Of a DNA stretch of 64,000 bases, positions 1 to 8,886 are shown in pieces. A program made the translations under genes and the position numbers. The stretch is taken from NCBI RefSeq assembly GCF_006980715.1, contig NZ_SBHN01000001.1, forward strand, positions 186,001-250,000, given 5' to 3'. Position 1 is the first letter of the stretch. Every line of letters begins with the position of its first letter. The notes under the pieces are model-generated. The model made no database searches. It was not told the origin of the DNA and saw only the letters and a list, made by a program, of their open reading frames with translations. The DNA is from Telmatospirillum sp. J64-1 (GTDB lineage Bacteria; Pseudomonadota; Alphaproteobacteria; Rhodospirillales; Magnetospirillaceae).

Positions 1-858
1 GGTCACATTCGAGAAATCGGCCACCACATCGGGCTGGAAATAGCGCCGGGGGTCGTGGATCTCGTAGAGCAGCTGCTCCTTGCAGGTTGCCGCCGAAACC
101 TTGCCGCCCGATCCCGGGGTCTTGGTGATGACCACGGTGCCGTCTTCGGAAACCTCGCCGATGGGCATGCCGAGACGGGCGAGGTCCGGTACGTCCTTGT
201 AGTGAGGATCGGCGAAATAGCCGCCGGTGATCTGGCCCGCGCATTCCAACAGATGCCCGACCAGGATGCCGCGCCCCAGCCGGGTCCAGTCTTCCTTTCC
301 CCAGCCGAATTCATGGATCAGGGGGGCGAGGAACAGCGCGGGGTCTGACGCCCGCCCGGTGATCACCACATCAGCCCCTTCCTGCAAGGCCCGCAGGATC
401 GGTCCTGCTCCCAGATAGGCATTGGCCGAAATCAGCCTGTCGCGGAAAGCCTGGACCGGCTCGTCCGTTTCCATCACCGAATAATCGCCGGCCATGACCT
501 GATCCAGGACATCGTCGCCCATCACGGCGGCGATCTTCAGCCCGGCAAGGCCCAACTGGCGAGCCACCGCGCGCACCTTCTGCGCGGCGGCTAGGGGATT
601 GGCCGCTCCCATATTGGTGATGATGCGGATGCCCTTGCGGCGGCAGTCGGGCAGGACGGCCAGCATGCGTTCCGCCAACAGGGGGTCGTATCCCTGGGAA
701 GGGTCCCGCATTTTCGCCTGCTGGGCCAGGGCGATGGTGCGCTCGGCCAGGCATTCGAAGATCAGGTAATCGATCTCCCCATTCCTCGCCAGATCGACGG
801 CAGGATCGATGCGGTCACCGGAAAAACCGGCACCGGCGCCCAGGCGGATCGTCCTCAT
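1..858 (-). CDS. AtuA-family (DUF1446) protein, 3' end cut by window edge
   Basis: The reading frame runs from an ATG at 856-858 to the first base of the window without a stop, giving 286 residues of an N-terminal part. The protein starts MRTIRLGAGAGFSGDRIDPA and contains ECLAERTIALAQ and TGRASDPALFLAPL, which are typical of the acyclic terpene utilisation AtuA / DUF1446 family. In Pseudomonas AtuA belongs to citronellol and geraniol degradation, but many relatives sit in unrelated hydroxyacid clusters, so a terpene role is not implied here. The start codon overlaps the stop of the upstream TRAP permease (ATGA), which indicates translational coupling with a TAXI-type importer. An AtuA C-terminal partner, if present, lies outside the window. 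Confidence 0.8.
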   Translation of the reverse strand, partial: MRTIRLGAGAGFSGDRIDPAVDLARNGEIDYLIFECLAERTIALAQQAKMRDPSQGYDPLLAERMLAVLPDCRRKGIRIITNMGAANPLAAAQKVRAVARQLGLAGLKIAAVMGDDVLDQVMAGDYSVMETDEPVQAFRDRLISANAYLGAGPILRALQEGADVVITGRASDPALFLAPLIHEFGWGKEDWTRLGRGILVGHLLECAGQITGGYFADPHYKDVPDLARLGMPIGEVSEDGTVVITKTPGSGGKVSAATCKEQLLYEIHDPRRYFQPDVVADFSNVT

Positions 859-2741
859 GCCTTTTCTCCCTGCTCGTTGCGGAGAGCGGTCAGGCCGGCG
901 GACTGGGAACGGCGCCAGGCCATGCCGCCGCCCAGGACGGCGAAAGCGAGGAACGGTCCCACCCAATGGGGGAAGATCGCCAGGCCGATCGCCAGGCAAT
1001 AGACGGCGATATCGATGGCCCTGTTGCCGAAGAGCGGCTGACCGCTGAGCAAGGACGGGATCGCGAAGACGAGGACGAGGCCGGACAGGGCCGCTTCCGT
1101 CACCGCCCAAACGCCGCCCTGGCCGATCATGCCGGGATAGAGAAGCAGCAGGAAGGGAACCAGATAGGTGATCGCGCCCAGGCGCACGGCCTCGCCGGCC
1201 GTCGGCAGCCAATGGGTCTGGGCGATGCCCGCCGCCACGAAGACCGCGATGCAGACGGGTGGGGTGATTACGGAAATCGTGGCGAAGTAGAAGACGAAGA
1301 GATGGGCCGCCAGCGGTTCCACCCCGACTGCCGTCATGGCCGGGGCCAGAACGGCGGCGACCAGCACATAAGCTGCCGTGGTGGGCAGGCCCATGCCCAT
1401 GATCAGGCAGACGAGGCCGACGATCAGGGAGACGAGGAAGAGGGAATCCCCGGCCAGGCCGACGATCATCGATGACAGGACCACGCCGATGCCGGTCAGG
1501 TTGATCATCGCGACCAGGATCTGGGCTCCGGCCAGCATCACGCCGATGATCACCAGGCCTTTCCCGGCATCGATCAGGCCGTCGAGGATACGCTTGGCCA
1601 TGTCCAGGGGCGGCATCCGGCCTGCCTGGGTCACCACGAAGGCGATCAGCAGGCCCACCAGCCCGTAGAAGGCTGCCGTCGCGACGGACCGGCCGAGGAA
1701 GATGCCTATCGCCAGCCCGCCCAGCGCGGCAAGGATCGGCAGGATGCGGCCCGGGGACAGAATATCCCGCCACAGCGGAAGCTCGTCCTCCGGTACCGTT
1801 CCCAGTCCCCGGCGCAGGGCCACCACATGCACGGTGACCATGACCGAAAGGTAGAAGAGGACCGCCGGAAGGATGGCCGCAACCATGACGGTGACATAGC
1901 TGATGCCCAGGATCTCAGCCATCACGAAGGCGGCCGCCCCCATGATCGGCGGGGCGATCTGGCCGCCGGTGGAGGCGACGGCTTCTACCCCTCCGGCAAA
2001 GGGGGCGGGATATTTGAGCCGCTTCATCATCGGGATGGTCAGGTTGCCGGTGGTGGCCACATTGGCGACCGCGCTGCCGCTGACCATGCCGAACAGACCC
2101 GAGGCGATGGTCGCGATCTTGGCCGCGCCACCGGGGCTTTTGCCCCCCAGGCGCATGGCGAGATCCATGAAGGCCTGGCCGCCTCCGGTATGCAGCAGCA
2201 TTGCCCCGAACAGGACGAAGGCGGCGATTACGGTAGAGGCCACGCCAAGCAGCATGCCCCAGACGCCCAGGTCGCCCAGGAACAGGGTTTCGGTGACGAA
2301 ATCCACATCGAAACCCCGATGCCCCAGCGCGCCGGGAAGAAGATGGCCGAACAGGGCATAGGCCAGGCCCAAGGCGACCAGCAGCGGAAAGAAGAAGCCG
2401 ACCGCACGGCGGCCCAGTTCCAGGATGACCAGGATCAGCCCGGCCGTCAGCGCCATGTCCAGCCCGGTCGCCCAGGGCAGGCTGGTCATGATGGCTTCGT
2501 AATTGACGACGATATAGCCGCAGGCGGCGAGCGTCACCGCCGCCGCGGCAAGATCGAGGATGATCCCGAGGGGGCGCCAGCTTTTCCCTTGTCCCAGCGG
2601 ATAAAGCGTCAGGCCGAGACAGACGACCAGGGCGAGAAAGATGGCCCGCTGGATCAGGCTTTCAAAGGGGCCGGTGGCGGTGGTGTAGAACACGAAGCCG
2701 CCGACGACCAGTGCCAAGCAGGTTGACAAGGATTTCAGCAT
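855..2741 (-). CDS. TRAP transporter fused permease (TAXI type)
   Basis: This 628-residue inner-membrane protein is very hydrophobic throughout. It has the small-subunit-like helices at the N-terminus fused to a DctM-like region, as is usual for TAXI-TRAP 4TM/12TM permeases. Family motifs include SGSAVANVATTGNLTIPMMK, ASTGGQIAPPIMGAAAFVMA and GMGLPTTAAYV. It should drive Na+- or H+-coupled uptake of an organic anion delivered by the binding protein encoded 33 bases upstream in the operon. A strong GGGAGG ribosome site precedes the ATG. Its stop overlaps the start of the AtuA-family gene, so transporter and enzyme are probably made together. The substrate cannot be read from the sequence. Confidence 0.92.
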   Translation of the reverse strand: MLKSLSTCLALVVGGFVFYTTATGPFESLIQRAIFLALVVCLGLTLYPLGQGKSWRPLGIILDLAAAAVTLAACGYIVVNYEAIMTSLPWATGLDMALTAGLILVILELGRRAVGFFFPLLVALGLAYALFGHLLPGALGHRGFDVDFVTETLFLGDLGVWGMLLGVASTVIAAFVLFGAMLLHTGGGQAFMDLAMRLGGKSPGGAAKIATIASGLFGMVSGSAVANVATTGNLTIPMMKRLKYPAPFAGGVEAVASTGGQIAPPIMGAAAFVMAEILGISYVTVMVAAILPAVLFYLSVMVTVHVVALRRGLGTVPEDELPLWRDILSPGRILPILAALGGLAIGIFLGRSVATAAFYGLVGLLIAFVVTQAGRMPPLDMAKRILDGLIDAGKGLVIIGVMLAGAQILVAMINLTGIGVVLSSMIVGLAGDSLFLVSLIVGLVCLIMGMGLPTTAAYVLVAAVLAPAMTAVGVEPLAAHLFVFYFATISVITPPVCIAVFVAAGIAQTHWLPTAGEAVRLGAITYLVPFLLLLYPGMIGQGGVWAVTEAALSGLVLVFAIPSLLSGQPLFGNRAIDIAVYCLAIGLAIFPHWVGPFLAFAVLGGGMAWRRSQSAGLTALRNEQGEKA

Positions 2742-2774
2742 TGGACGGACCTCCCTCGGGGAACGGCTGCGGGC

Positions 2775-3746
2775 TTACTGGGACGGCGGCAGCAGGCGTT
2801 CGGGGATGTCCACACCCTGTTCACGGAAGTAGCGGACGGCACCGGGATGGAGCGGAATGGTGCCATAGGTCATGGTATGCTCGGTCAGGCTGATCTCGCC
2901 GATGCTGGCCATGGCGGCGGCCTGGACGCTTTTGTCTTCCATCGCCGCCTTCACGATCTGATAGGCCGTTTCTTCGCTCAGCGCCGAGGTGGTGCCGACG
3001 CCGACCCCGAAGCTCCAGGTCGCATAGGCGGGAATGCCCGCGCTCGCCGCCCCTTCGGGAACTTGGACGATGGAGATGTCGGGCATCTCGGCCTTCAGCT
3101 TTTCCTGCTGCTCGGGCGTCAGCGACAGCACCTTGATATTGGTGAAGGTGGCGATATCGATGGTCGAGGAATCCAGGCGGGTTTCAGCCCCCGACTTCGC
3201 ATAGCCGATCACCCGGTTGTCCTTGATCATGTCCACGACATCCGAGGTCGAGCCGCGGACGTAATTAGGCTCGATGCCCAGGACCGAGAAGACGGCTTCC
3301 GTGGTGTTTTCCGTGGCCGATCCACGGATGCCGGGATTGAAGCGCTTGCCCTCCAGCTCGGACAGGGCCGAGACATTGGCATCGGCGCGCACGACGACAT
3401 TCTGCGGCGCGCCGGAATAGACCCAGAGCAGGCGCACATCAATGGGACGGCCGTCGAAGTCGCCGGTGCCGGCATAGGCATGATGGGCGACATTGGTGGT
3501 CACGAGGCCGAGATCGATCTGGTCGCGTTGCAGGCGGCGCAGATTGTCGAGCGTGGCGCCGGTCTCGACGACCGAGGCCTCGACGCCGGGGACCGTGTCG
3601 TTAATCAGTTTGCCGACGGCGACGAAATAGCCGTAATGGCTGGAAGAGGCTGAGGTCGAGCCGACCAGCAGCTTTTCAGAAGCCGCGGCAGGGGCGGCCA
3701 GGGCCATGGCGATGGCGCCGCTCATCAGGACGGTACGGAGAGACAT
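2775..3746 (-). CDS. TAXI family TRAP solute-binding protein
   Basis: A 323-residue periplasmic protein with a clear Sec signal peptide: MSLRTVLMSGAIAMALAAPA, then cleavage near AAAS. The mature part has the TAXI fold signature GSTSASSSHYGYFVAVGKLI and the NPGIRGSATENTTEAV segment that lines the ligand pocket in this family. It captures a small organic acid (glutamate-like or another carboxylate in studied members) for the fused permease encoded next to it. It is the first gene of the SBP-permease-AtuA operon, facing a LysR gene across a 194-base divergent promoter region. Confidence 0.93.
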   Translation of the reverse strand: MSLRTVLMSGAIAMALAAPAAASEKLLVGSTSASSSHYGYFVAVGKLINDTVPGVEASVVETGATLDNLRRLQRDQIDLGLVTTNVAHHAYAGTGDFDGRPIDVRLLWVYSGAPQNVVVRADANVSALSELEGKRFNPGIRGSATENTTEAVFSVLGIEPNYVRGSTSDVVDMIKDNRVIGYAKSGAETRLDSSTIDIATFTNIKVLSLTPEQQEKLKAEMPDISIVQVPEGAASAGIPAYATWSFGVGVGTTSALSEETAYQIVKAAMEDKSVQAAAMASIGEISLTEHTMTYGTIPLHPGAVRYFREQGVDIPERLLPPSQ

Positions 3747-3907
3747 TGGACATTCCTTTCCCTGTTCGTGGACCTTGCGCCGCTTTTACGGCATGGGCCG
3801 GGAAGGAATGAGCCATCATTCCGATCATGCTGTTCCTCCCAGGCCGGTCTTGTTTTGTTTTTTCAGGCTTGTCGCCCTTATAGGACATCATGGCGCGCCG
3901 TGACTTG

Positions 3908-3951
3908 TGCATGAAGTGCATTTATTGCATTATTTGATGCATGAAGCGCAT
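3908..3951. promoter_or_regulatory. tandem operator-like sites at lysR start
   Basis: Two nearly identical 14-mers, TGCATGAAGTGCAT (3908-3921) and TGCATGAAGCGCAT (3938-3951), are spaced exactly 30 bp apart, about three helical turns. TTGCATTA lies between them. Each has TGCA/GCA half-sites around an AT-rich centre, as LysR-type boxes do. The second copy covers the lysR start codon, so binding could repress lysR while controlling the divergent TAXI-TRAP operon. Confidence 0.5.
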
Positions 3952-4852
3952 CAATCTCGACCTGTTCGAGCTTCAGGTCTTCACCCGTCTCGCCGAACTC
4001 CAGAGTTTCAGCGCGGCAGCGAAGGAGGTGGGACTGTCCGGTCCGGCGCTCAGCCGGATGATCGGCAGGGTGGAGACCCGTGTGGGCGCCCGCCTTTTCG
4101 ACCGCGATACCCGCAATGTCCGGCTGACCCCGCAAGGGGAAGCCCTGCGCGATCTGGCAATCCGCATCCTGGGGGAAACCGAGAATGCCTTGAACGAATT
4201 CAACGGCTATCTGGCGGCGCGGCGTGGACGGGTGATCCTGGCGGGACTGCCTTCCGTCACGGCGGGCCTGCTGCCGCCGGTCGTTGCCCGCTTCATGGCC
4301 CAGCGTCCGGATGTGGAGATCCGCATCAATGACGCCTTGTCCGACGATGTCATCGCGGCGGTGCTGGACGGCCGTGCCGATATCGGCTTCACCGCCGGCC
4401 TGATTGAAAGCACCGACCGGCTGCGCTTCCGCCCATTGCTGGAAGACAGATTCGTCGCCATCGGCACGCCCGGCTATCTGGCCGAGGACCGTGCCTATAC
4501 ATGGGCGGAAATGGTCGAGCAGCCGTTTATCGCCATGGCGCGCGGCACCAGCGTCAGGGCTTTGTCCGAAGCGGCCATCGTACAATCCGGGCTGCTGCTC
4601 CGCCCGTGCTTCGAGGTCTCGCACCTTGCCACTTGCGGTGCCCTGGTCGCGGAGGGGCTGGGAGTCAGCGCTCTTCCCAGCCTGACCCTGCCGGTGCTGG
4701 GCCGTCACGCGCTGATCGTCCGTCCCCTCGTCGAGCCCAGCATGATCCGCCTGATCGGCCTCGTCACCGCCGCCGATCGCACCTTGTCACCGGCGGCCCA
4801 GGCCTTTCACGACCTGATTTGCGACCTGAACCTGCAACAGGCTTCCGGCTGA
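3941..4852 (+). CDS. LysR family transcriptional regulator
   Basis: This 303-residue protein has an N-terminal winged helix-turn-helix (residues about 5-65, FTRLAELQSFSAAAKEVGLS then SRMIGRVETRVGARLFDR) and a C-terminal periplasmic-binding-like effector domain from about residue 90. It is transcribed divergently from the TAXI-TRAP/AtuA operon and is the likely regulator of that operon, with the imported acid or a breakdown product as inducer. The ATG lies inside a repeated TGCATGAAG sequence, which suggests autoregulation. Its 3' end converges on a flavoprotein gene 14 bases away. Confidence 0.92.
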   Translation: MKRINLDLFELQVFTRLAELQSFSAAAKEVGLSGPALSRMIGRVETRVGARLFDRDTRNVRLTPQGEALRDLAIRILGETENALNEFNGYLAARRGRVILAGLPSVTAGLLPPVVARFMAQRPDVEIRINDALSDDVIAAVLDGRADIGFTAGLIESTDRLRFRPLLEDRFVAIGTPGYLAEDRAYTWAEMVEQPFIAMARGTSVRALSEAAIVQSGLLLRPCFEVSHLATCGALVAEGLGVSALPSLTLPVLGRHALIVRPLVEPSMIRLIGLVTAADRTLSPAAQAFHDLICDLNLQQASG

Positions 4853-4866
4853 AGCCGGGAAGTCTG

Positions 4867-6261
4867 TCAGGCGGGGGTCAGGGCCGCCAGGCGCGATGCC
4901 AGGAACTCGCATTGGCGGCGGATATCGGGGACGGCGGTAATTTCCCAGAAACGTCCCTTGGTGACCGGCCCCACCGCATAGAGACGTTCGGCCGCCAGCC
5001 CGTCCCGCCCGATCAGGCGCAGGTCCGCCGTCACCTCCAGCCCCAGCCGCGCGGTATCGGCACGGGCCACCCCTTGTTCAAGCAGACCGCGGATCAGCGG
5101 CTGGCGGATGCGGTTGAAGTCGCAGGCCGGGCCGGAGCAATTGACGACATGGCCGACCTCCAGCCTGCGGAGCCCCTGTCCGCCCCGGGGCGTGAATTCG
5201 ATCTGCACAGCGGTTTCCGTCTCGGTCATCGTCCGCAGGCGCCCGGCATGGAGGCAGAGCTTTTCCTCGCGCAGGGCGTTCTCGATGCGGTCGGCGACAC
5301 GCGGCGCCAGGCGGTGGCGGTGGATGTCCCACCAGGGGCGCAGATGGCGCAGGAATTTCCGCCGTTCGCGCGTATCGAGGCTCTGCCAGATCTGCTGGGT
5401 GAAGGGACGCAGGGCATCGATGACCGCCCGCCAGTCCTGGTCCGTCCGCTCCACCGTCTGCCGGATCAGGCGTAGCAGGCCCAGGGCCGAGGGCGGGAAA
5501 TCCTCGGCCTTGAACGGCGTGATCGCGGGCAGGGGCAGGACATGCCGGTGCGGGCGCAGCCCCCGGCGCGAAATGGCGTGAATCCGTCCGGCATGGCCGC
5601 GATCCCACAGCGAGATCGCCGTATCCACCATGGTCAGGCCGGTGCCGATCAGCAGCACCGGATCCAGCGGGTCGATCGTATCGAGCGTGCCGAGGCGCCA
5701 GGGATCGCCATGATAGCGCGGCGACGTCTCGATGAAGGTCCTATCCGCCAGGGGCGGCGCCTCGGGCGGGAAATTGCCGATGGCCAAAACGGCGATATCG
5801 GTCCGGATCGGGCGGCCGCAGGCCAGGGTGATGGTCAGGCCGTTATCCTCGGACCGGATGTCCGCCGCTTCGTCGGGCACCAGGTAAAGCCGCTGCGGCC
5901 CCTCGTGCTGCCACATATGCTGGCCGAGCAGGTCCTGGATGTAAGAGCCGAAGGTGCCCCGGGGAACGAAGTCGCTGGCCCCGGCGGGGCGGCGGCTGGG
6001 GCCCTGTGCGTCGCCATGGCTGGCGAGCCAGTCCAAGAAATGATCCGGCTGGTCCTGAAAGGCGCTCATCTTGCCGGCGGGAACGTTCAGGAGATGAGCG
6101 GGATTGCCGGTGGAATAGGCGAGCCCCCGGCCGAAGCGCTCGTTGCGCTCGATCAGATAGATGCGCGTCGACGGGTGCGTGCTGTGCAAGAGATGAACGG
6201 CCAGCAACGAGCCCGAGAATCCGCCGCCGATGACCGCAATGGCCGAGGTCATGTTTTGCAT
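4867..6261 (-). CDS. FAD/NAD(P)-binding protein (NAD_binding_9 type)
   Basis: With the start at the ATG at 6261, chosen because AGGGGGAA precedes it, the protein has 464 residues. It opens with a Rossmann FAD site, AIAVIGGGFSGSLLAVHLL, and continues with FGRGLAYSTGNPAHLLNVPAGKM-like sequence typical of the FAD/NAD(P)-binding family PF13454. A second nucleotide site lies near DPVLLIGTGLTMVD. The family is related to hydroxyacylglutathione or ornithine-monooxygenase-like flavoproteins, and its biochemical role is mostly unknown. The neighbours are an esterase and a LysR gene, neither of which points to a substrate. Confidence 0.82.
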   Translation of the reverse strand: MQNMTSAIAVIGGGFSGSLLAVHLLHSTHPSTRIYLIERNERFGRGLAYSTGNPAHLLNVPAGKMSAFQDQPDHFLDWLASHGDAQGPSRRPAGASDFVPRGTFGSYIQDLLGQHMWQHEGPQRLYLVPDEAADIRSEDNGLTITLACGRPIRTDIAVLAIGNFPPEAPPLADRTFIETSPRYHGDPWRLGTLDTIDPLDPVLLIGTGLTMVDTAISLWDRGHAGRIHAISRRGLRPHRHVLPLPAITPFKAEDFPPSALGLLRLIRQTVERTDQDWRAVIDALRPFTQQIWQSLDTRERRKFLRHLRPWWDIHRHRLAPRVADRIENALREEKLCLHAGRLRTMTETETAVQIEFTPRGGQGLRRLEVGHVVNCSGPACDFNRIRQPLIRGLLEQGVARADTARLGLEVTADLRLIGRDGLAAERLYAVGPVTKGRFWEITAVPDIRRQCEFLASRLAALTPA

Positions 6262-6375
6262 GGCGTTCCCCCTGCTTTTCATTTTCTGACGTGGGAGGTG
6301 CCAGAAAATCGTCAAGTATTACCCTGACGAAGATCGGGCCTCCGTGGTGTTTTTAGTTGAGGAGCGGAGGAGTTT

Positions 6376-7347
6376 TCATGAAATCCCGCCGATCATGTCC
6401 TGCATCGCCTCCGCCGCCTCGCGCAGTCCCTGGCGGGCGCGGGGGACGAGGCGGGAGAATTGCAGGAAGGAATGGGGCAGGGCGGAATAAACGCTCAGCT
6501 TCACTTCGACCCCGGCGGCCCGCAGGCGCTTTTCCAGCAGGACGGTGTCGTCGCGCAGGCAGTCGAATTCCGCCGCCAACAGGAAGCAGGGCGGCAGCTT
6601 GCGCAGATCGGCGATCAGCGGGGCGGCCAGCGGATTGAAGCGGTCATGCGCATCGGGCAGGAACTGGTCCCAGAACCATTCCATGCGCTTGGTCGTCAGC
6701 CCGCAGGCGCCATCCCCGAAGAGCTTGTGGGAAGCCGTCTCGAATTCGGCCCAGTACATGCCATAGAAGAGCAGCAGGCCGGCGGGCATCGGCCCCGGCT
6801 GGTCCCGCATCTTGAGGGCCGTGGACAAAGCGATGTTGGCGCCCGCCGAATCGCCCGCAAGCACGAGCTTTCCGGGATGGAGGCCAAGTTCGTCGGCCTG
6901 GGACAGCAGCCAGGAAATGGCCAGTTCGGCCTCGATCAACTGCCCCGGAAAGGGCGTTTCCGGGGCCAGGGAATACTCCACCGCGCAGAGTGTCGCACCG
7001 GCATAGATGGCCAGGGTCCGGCATAGCCTGTCATGGGTTTCCAGGTCGTTCATGACGAAGCCGCCGCCATGGAAATAGACGATGACCGGGCAGGGCTTTC
7101 GCAGATGGTCCGGGCGGTAGAGGCGCAGCCGCAGCGTAACGCCCGGGGTGGAGACGGTTTCGTCGCGGCTGGTGCAGCCCTGCACCACGGGGCCATTGAC
7201 GGCGGCATAGAAGCGTTGATTGGTCAGCCGGGCGAGATCCAGCGGCATGTCCTCGGGCCGGGCCGGGCGGATGCCTTGCTGACGCAACCGCGCAAGTGCC
7301 GCGGCATAATCCCGGTCGAGGATGGGCAGGGGGCGGTCATTCGACAT
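6376..7347 (-). CDS. alpha/beta hydrolase, HSL (family IV) esterase
   Basis: A 323-residue cytoplasmic esterase of the hormone-sensitive-lipase family. The oxyanion-hole motif HGGG is at residues 93-96 and the nucleophile elbow GDSAG at 165-169 (Ser167). Asp in AEFDCLRDD and His in LPHSFLQF complete the catalytic triad. The start at 7347 is preferred over a GTG three codons earlier because CAGGTG lies six bases upstream of it. It hydrolyses short acyl or aryl esters. It may be co-transcribed with the 47-codon frame just upstream and with the acireductone dioxygenase gene, but a functional link is not evident. Confidence 0.9.
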   Translation of the reverse strand: MSNDRPLPILDRDYAAALARLRQQGIRPARPEDMPLDLARLTNQRFYAAVNGPVVQGCTSRDETVSTPGVTLRLRLYRPDHLRKPCPVIVYFHGGGFVMNDLETHDRLCRTLAIYAGATLCAVEYSLAPETPFPGQLIEAELAISWLLSQADELGLHPGKLVLAGDSAGANIALSTALKMRDQPGPMPAGLLLFYGMYWAEFETASHKLFGDGACGLTTKRMEWFWDQFLPDAHDRFNPLAAPLIADLRKLPPCFLLAAEFDCLRDDTVLLEKRLRAAGVEVKLSVYSALPHSFLQFSRLVPRARQGLREAAEAMQDMIGGIS

Positions 7348-7369
7348 CACGATCACCTGCTATGCTGTC

Positions 7370-7513
7370 TCAAGGACTGTGGAGCGGAGCGGCTGTCAGC
7401 GAAATGGAAAGGACCTCCGCCTGACCGGCCGCGCTTCCGCCATGGGCGAAAGGGGCAACGATGGCGGCGACCAGGCCGACAAGCAGGACGAGGGCGAAGG
7501 CGTCGATCTTCAT
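7370..7513 (-). CDS. small predicted membrane or secreted peptide, 47 aa
   Basis: A short frame starting MKIDAFALVLLVGLVAAIVA, with AGAGGCGG six to eight bases before the ATG. The first 20 residues form one hydrophobic segment, followed by PFAHGGSAAGQ, which could be a signal-peptidase site or the end of a single transmembrane helix. It lies between the acireductone dioxygenase and esterase genes on the same strand, and its stop is 22 bases before the esterase start. No homolog was recognised. Ribosome site, hydrophobic pattern and spacing support it, but it could be chance. Confidence 0.45.
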   Translation of the reverse strand: MKIDAFALVLLVGLVAAIVAPFAHGGSAAGQAEVLSISLTAAPLHSP

Positions 7514-7577
7514 ATCCGCCTCTTTCTTCTGTCAGGGGATTCTGGGGGAGAGACCGGCCTTGCGCTCGAGGTAAGCC

Positions 7578-8126
7578 TTAATTGACCTCGAAGCGCGGGA
7601 AACGGCTGGCGATGTCATCGCCGGTGAAGCTGGCAATCCATCCGTCGGGATTGCTGAAGAAACGCAAGGCGGCGAAGAACGGGTCCGGCCCCATGTCGAA
7701 CCAATGGGGAATGCCTGCCGGAATGCTGATCATGTCGCCGCGTTCGCAGACCAGTTGGAAGACCCGGTCGTCCACATGGACGGAGAAGGCCCCGGCACCG
7801 TCGATGATCAGCCGGGCCTCGTCTTCGACATGGGTATGTTCCTCCAGGTATTTGGCCCGCAGGATTTCGGCATTGGGCACGCCCTTGGGGACGCGGGCGA
7901 CATCGGCGGACTGATAGCCGTAGAGGTCGCACTGCCGGGCGATGAAGCCGTCCATCCGCCGCAGGATGGCCGGAACCGACAGCTCCGCCGTCAGGTCGTA
8001 GGGCAAGGGCAGGCGCTCGTAGCGGAGACCCGCCTCAGCCAGATATCGGGCCACCAGCGCAGGCTCGCGGCTTTCCAAGATGGCGGCTGCGGGATTGGCG
8101 GCGTCGTAAATGGCAAGCCATGTCAT
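7578..8126 (-). CDS. mtnD: acireductone dioxygenase
   Basis: A 182-residue cupin enzyme of the methionine salvage pathway. It oxidises the acireductone 1,2-dihydroxy-3-keto-5-methylthiopentene, giving the methionine precursor with Fe2+ or a CO-releasing off-pathway product with Ni2+. The metal ligands are visible as EEHTHVEDE (His97, His99, Glu103) and PAGIPHWFDMG (His141), with the same spacing as in characterised enzymes. The tail GWIASFTGDDIASRFP is family-typical. A GGGAGG ribosome site precedes the ATG. No other methionine salvage gene is nearby; instead it sits beside an Rrf2 regulator and a sulfate importer, so sulfur-responsive control is plausible. Confidence 0.95.
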   Translation of the reverse strand: MTWLAIYDAANPAAAILESREPALVARYLAEAGLRYERLPLPYDLTAELSVPAILRRMDGFIARQCDLYGYQSADVARVPKGVPNAEILRAKYLEEHTHVEDEARLIIDGAGAFSVHVDDRVFQLVCERGDMISIPAGIPHWFDMGPDPFFAALRFFSNPDGWIASFTGDDIASRFPRFEVN

Positions 8127-8252
8127 GGCGCCTGATCCTCCCTGTCGTCATCAAATCTATTTATCTATCGTATTTGCAGATTAAATGAATGCAACACAAA
8201 AATTTAGTGTAATAAATGGGCGCGCCAAAAGGGAAAGGGCTATCCAAGCGGA

Positions 8253-8699
8253 TTAGATATCGTAGATCAGAAGAGGTTCCACCTGATGACGGCGATGACG
8301 CAAGTCATCCACCGAGGTATGGTCCAAGACTGCGGCGATGGCGTCTCGTACTTCCAGCATCACCGCGCGGACTTCGCAGAGATCGACACTGGTGCAATCG
8401 TCGCAGGGACGAAAGGCGTTGCGGCTGGCACAGGCGATCGGCGCAAGAGGCCCGTCCAGCGCCCGCACGATCTGACCGATCGTGATTTTTCGGGCGGGCA
8501 AGGCCAAGGTGTAACCGCCGCCCTTGCCCTTTTTGCTGCGCAAGATACCGGCATTGCGCAGCTCCAGAAGAATGGCGTCGAGAAACTTCTTCGGCATGTT
8601 TTGGGTTTCGGCGATTGCCGCGATTTGGACCGGTTCCCCTTCAAACTGTGCAAGGTAGAGGACTGCCTTGATGCCGTATTTCGCCTTATTGGAGAGCAT
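8253..8699 (-). CDS. Rrf2 family regulator with four-cysteine cluster motif
   Basis: A 148-residue Rrf2 winged-helix repressor. The N-terminal helix-turn-helix (residues 10-65) holds the conserved LRNAGILRSKKGKGGGYTLA wing. Cysteines at 90, 99, 102 and 108 (C-x8-C-x2-C-x5-C) resemble the Fe-S-binding region of IscR and NsrR, though CymR-type members that sense cysteine synthase also belong to this family. It is divergent from the sulfate transporter operon, which has a perfect palindrome in its promoter, and lies upstream of mtnD on the same strand. Control of sulfur uptake is the most likely job. The ribosome site before the ATG is weak. Confidence 0.9.
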   Translation of the reverse strand: MLSNKAKYGIKAVLYLAQFEGEPVQIAAIAETQNMPKKFLDAILLELRNAGILRSKKGKGGGYTLALPARKITIGQIVRALDGPLAPIACASRNAFRPCDDCTSVDLCEVRAVMLEVRDAIAAVLDHTSVDDLRHRRHQVEPLLIYDI

Positions 8700-8834
8700 T
8701 ACACCACTGCCTAGATCGATTAAGGGGATGTAGGCCGGAAGTCCTTGTAAGTCAAGGATTTCCCTTAGCGGTGAAGGCTCTCTTATGGGGATTGCGCAGC
8801 CGATGGCCTGCGGAGGGGGAAATTTTGTCTACCA

Positions 8835-8846
8835 AATCTATAGATT
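8835..8846. promoter_or_regulatory. 12-bp palindrome upstream of sulfate transporter
   Basis: AATCTATAGATT is a perfect 12-bp palindrome, 40 bases before the sbp start. ACCA on its left and TGGT a few bases to its right extend the dyad imperfectly. Rrf2 proteins bind AT-rich dyads of this size, and an rrf2 gene faces this promoter. A related half-site, AAATCTAT, occurs 27 bases upstream of mtnD (8153-8160). Confidence 0.5.
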
Positions 8847-8886
8847 ATATGGTGAAATCTTCCGGATAACCAGTGGGAGGTCCCTT

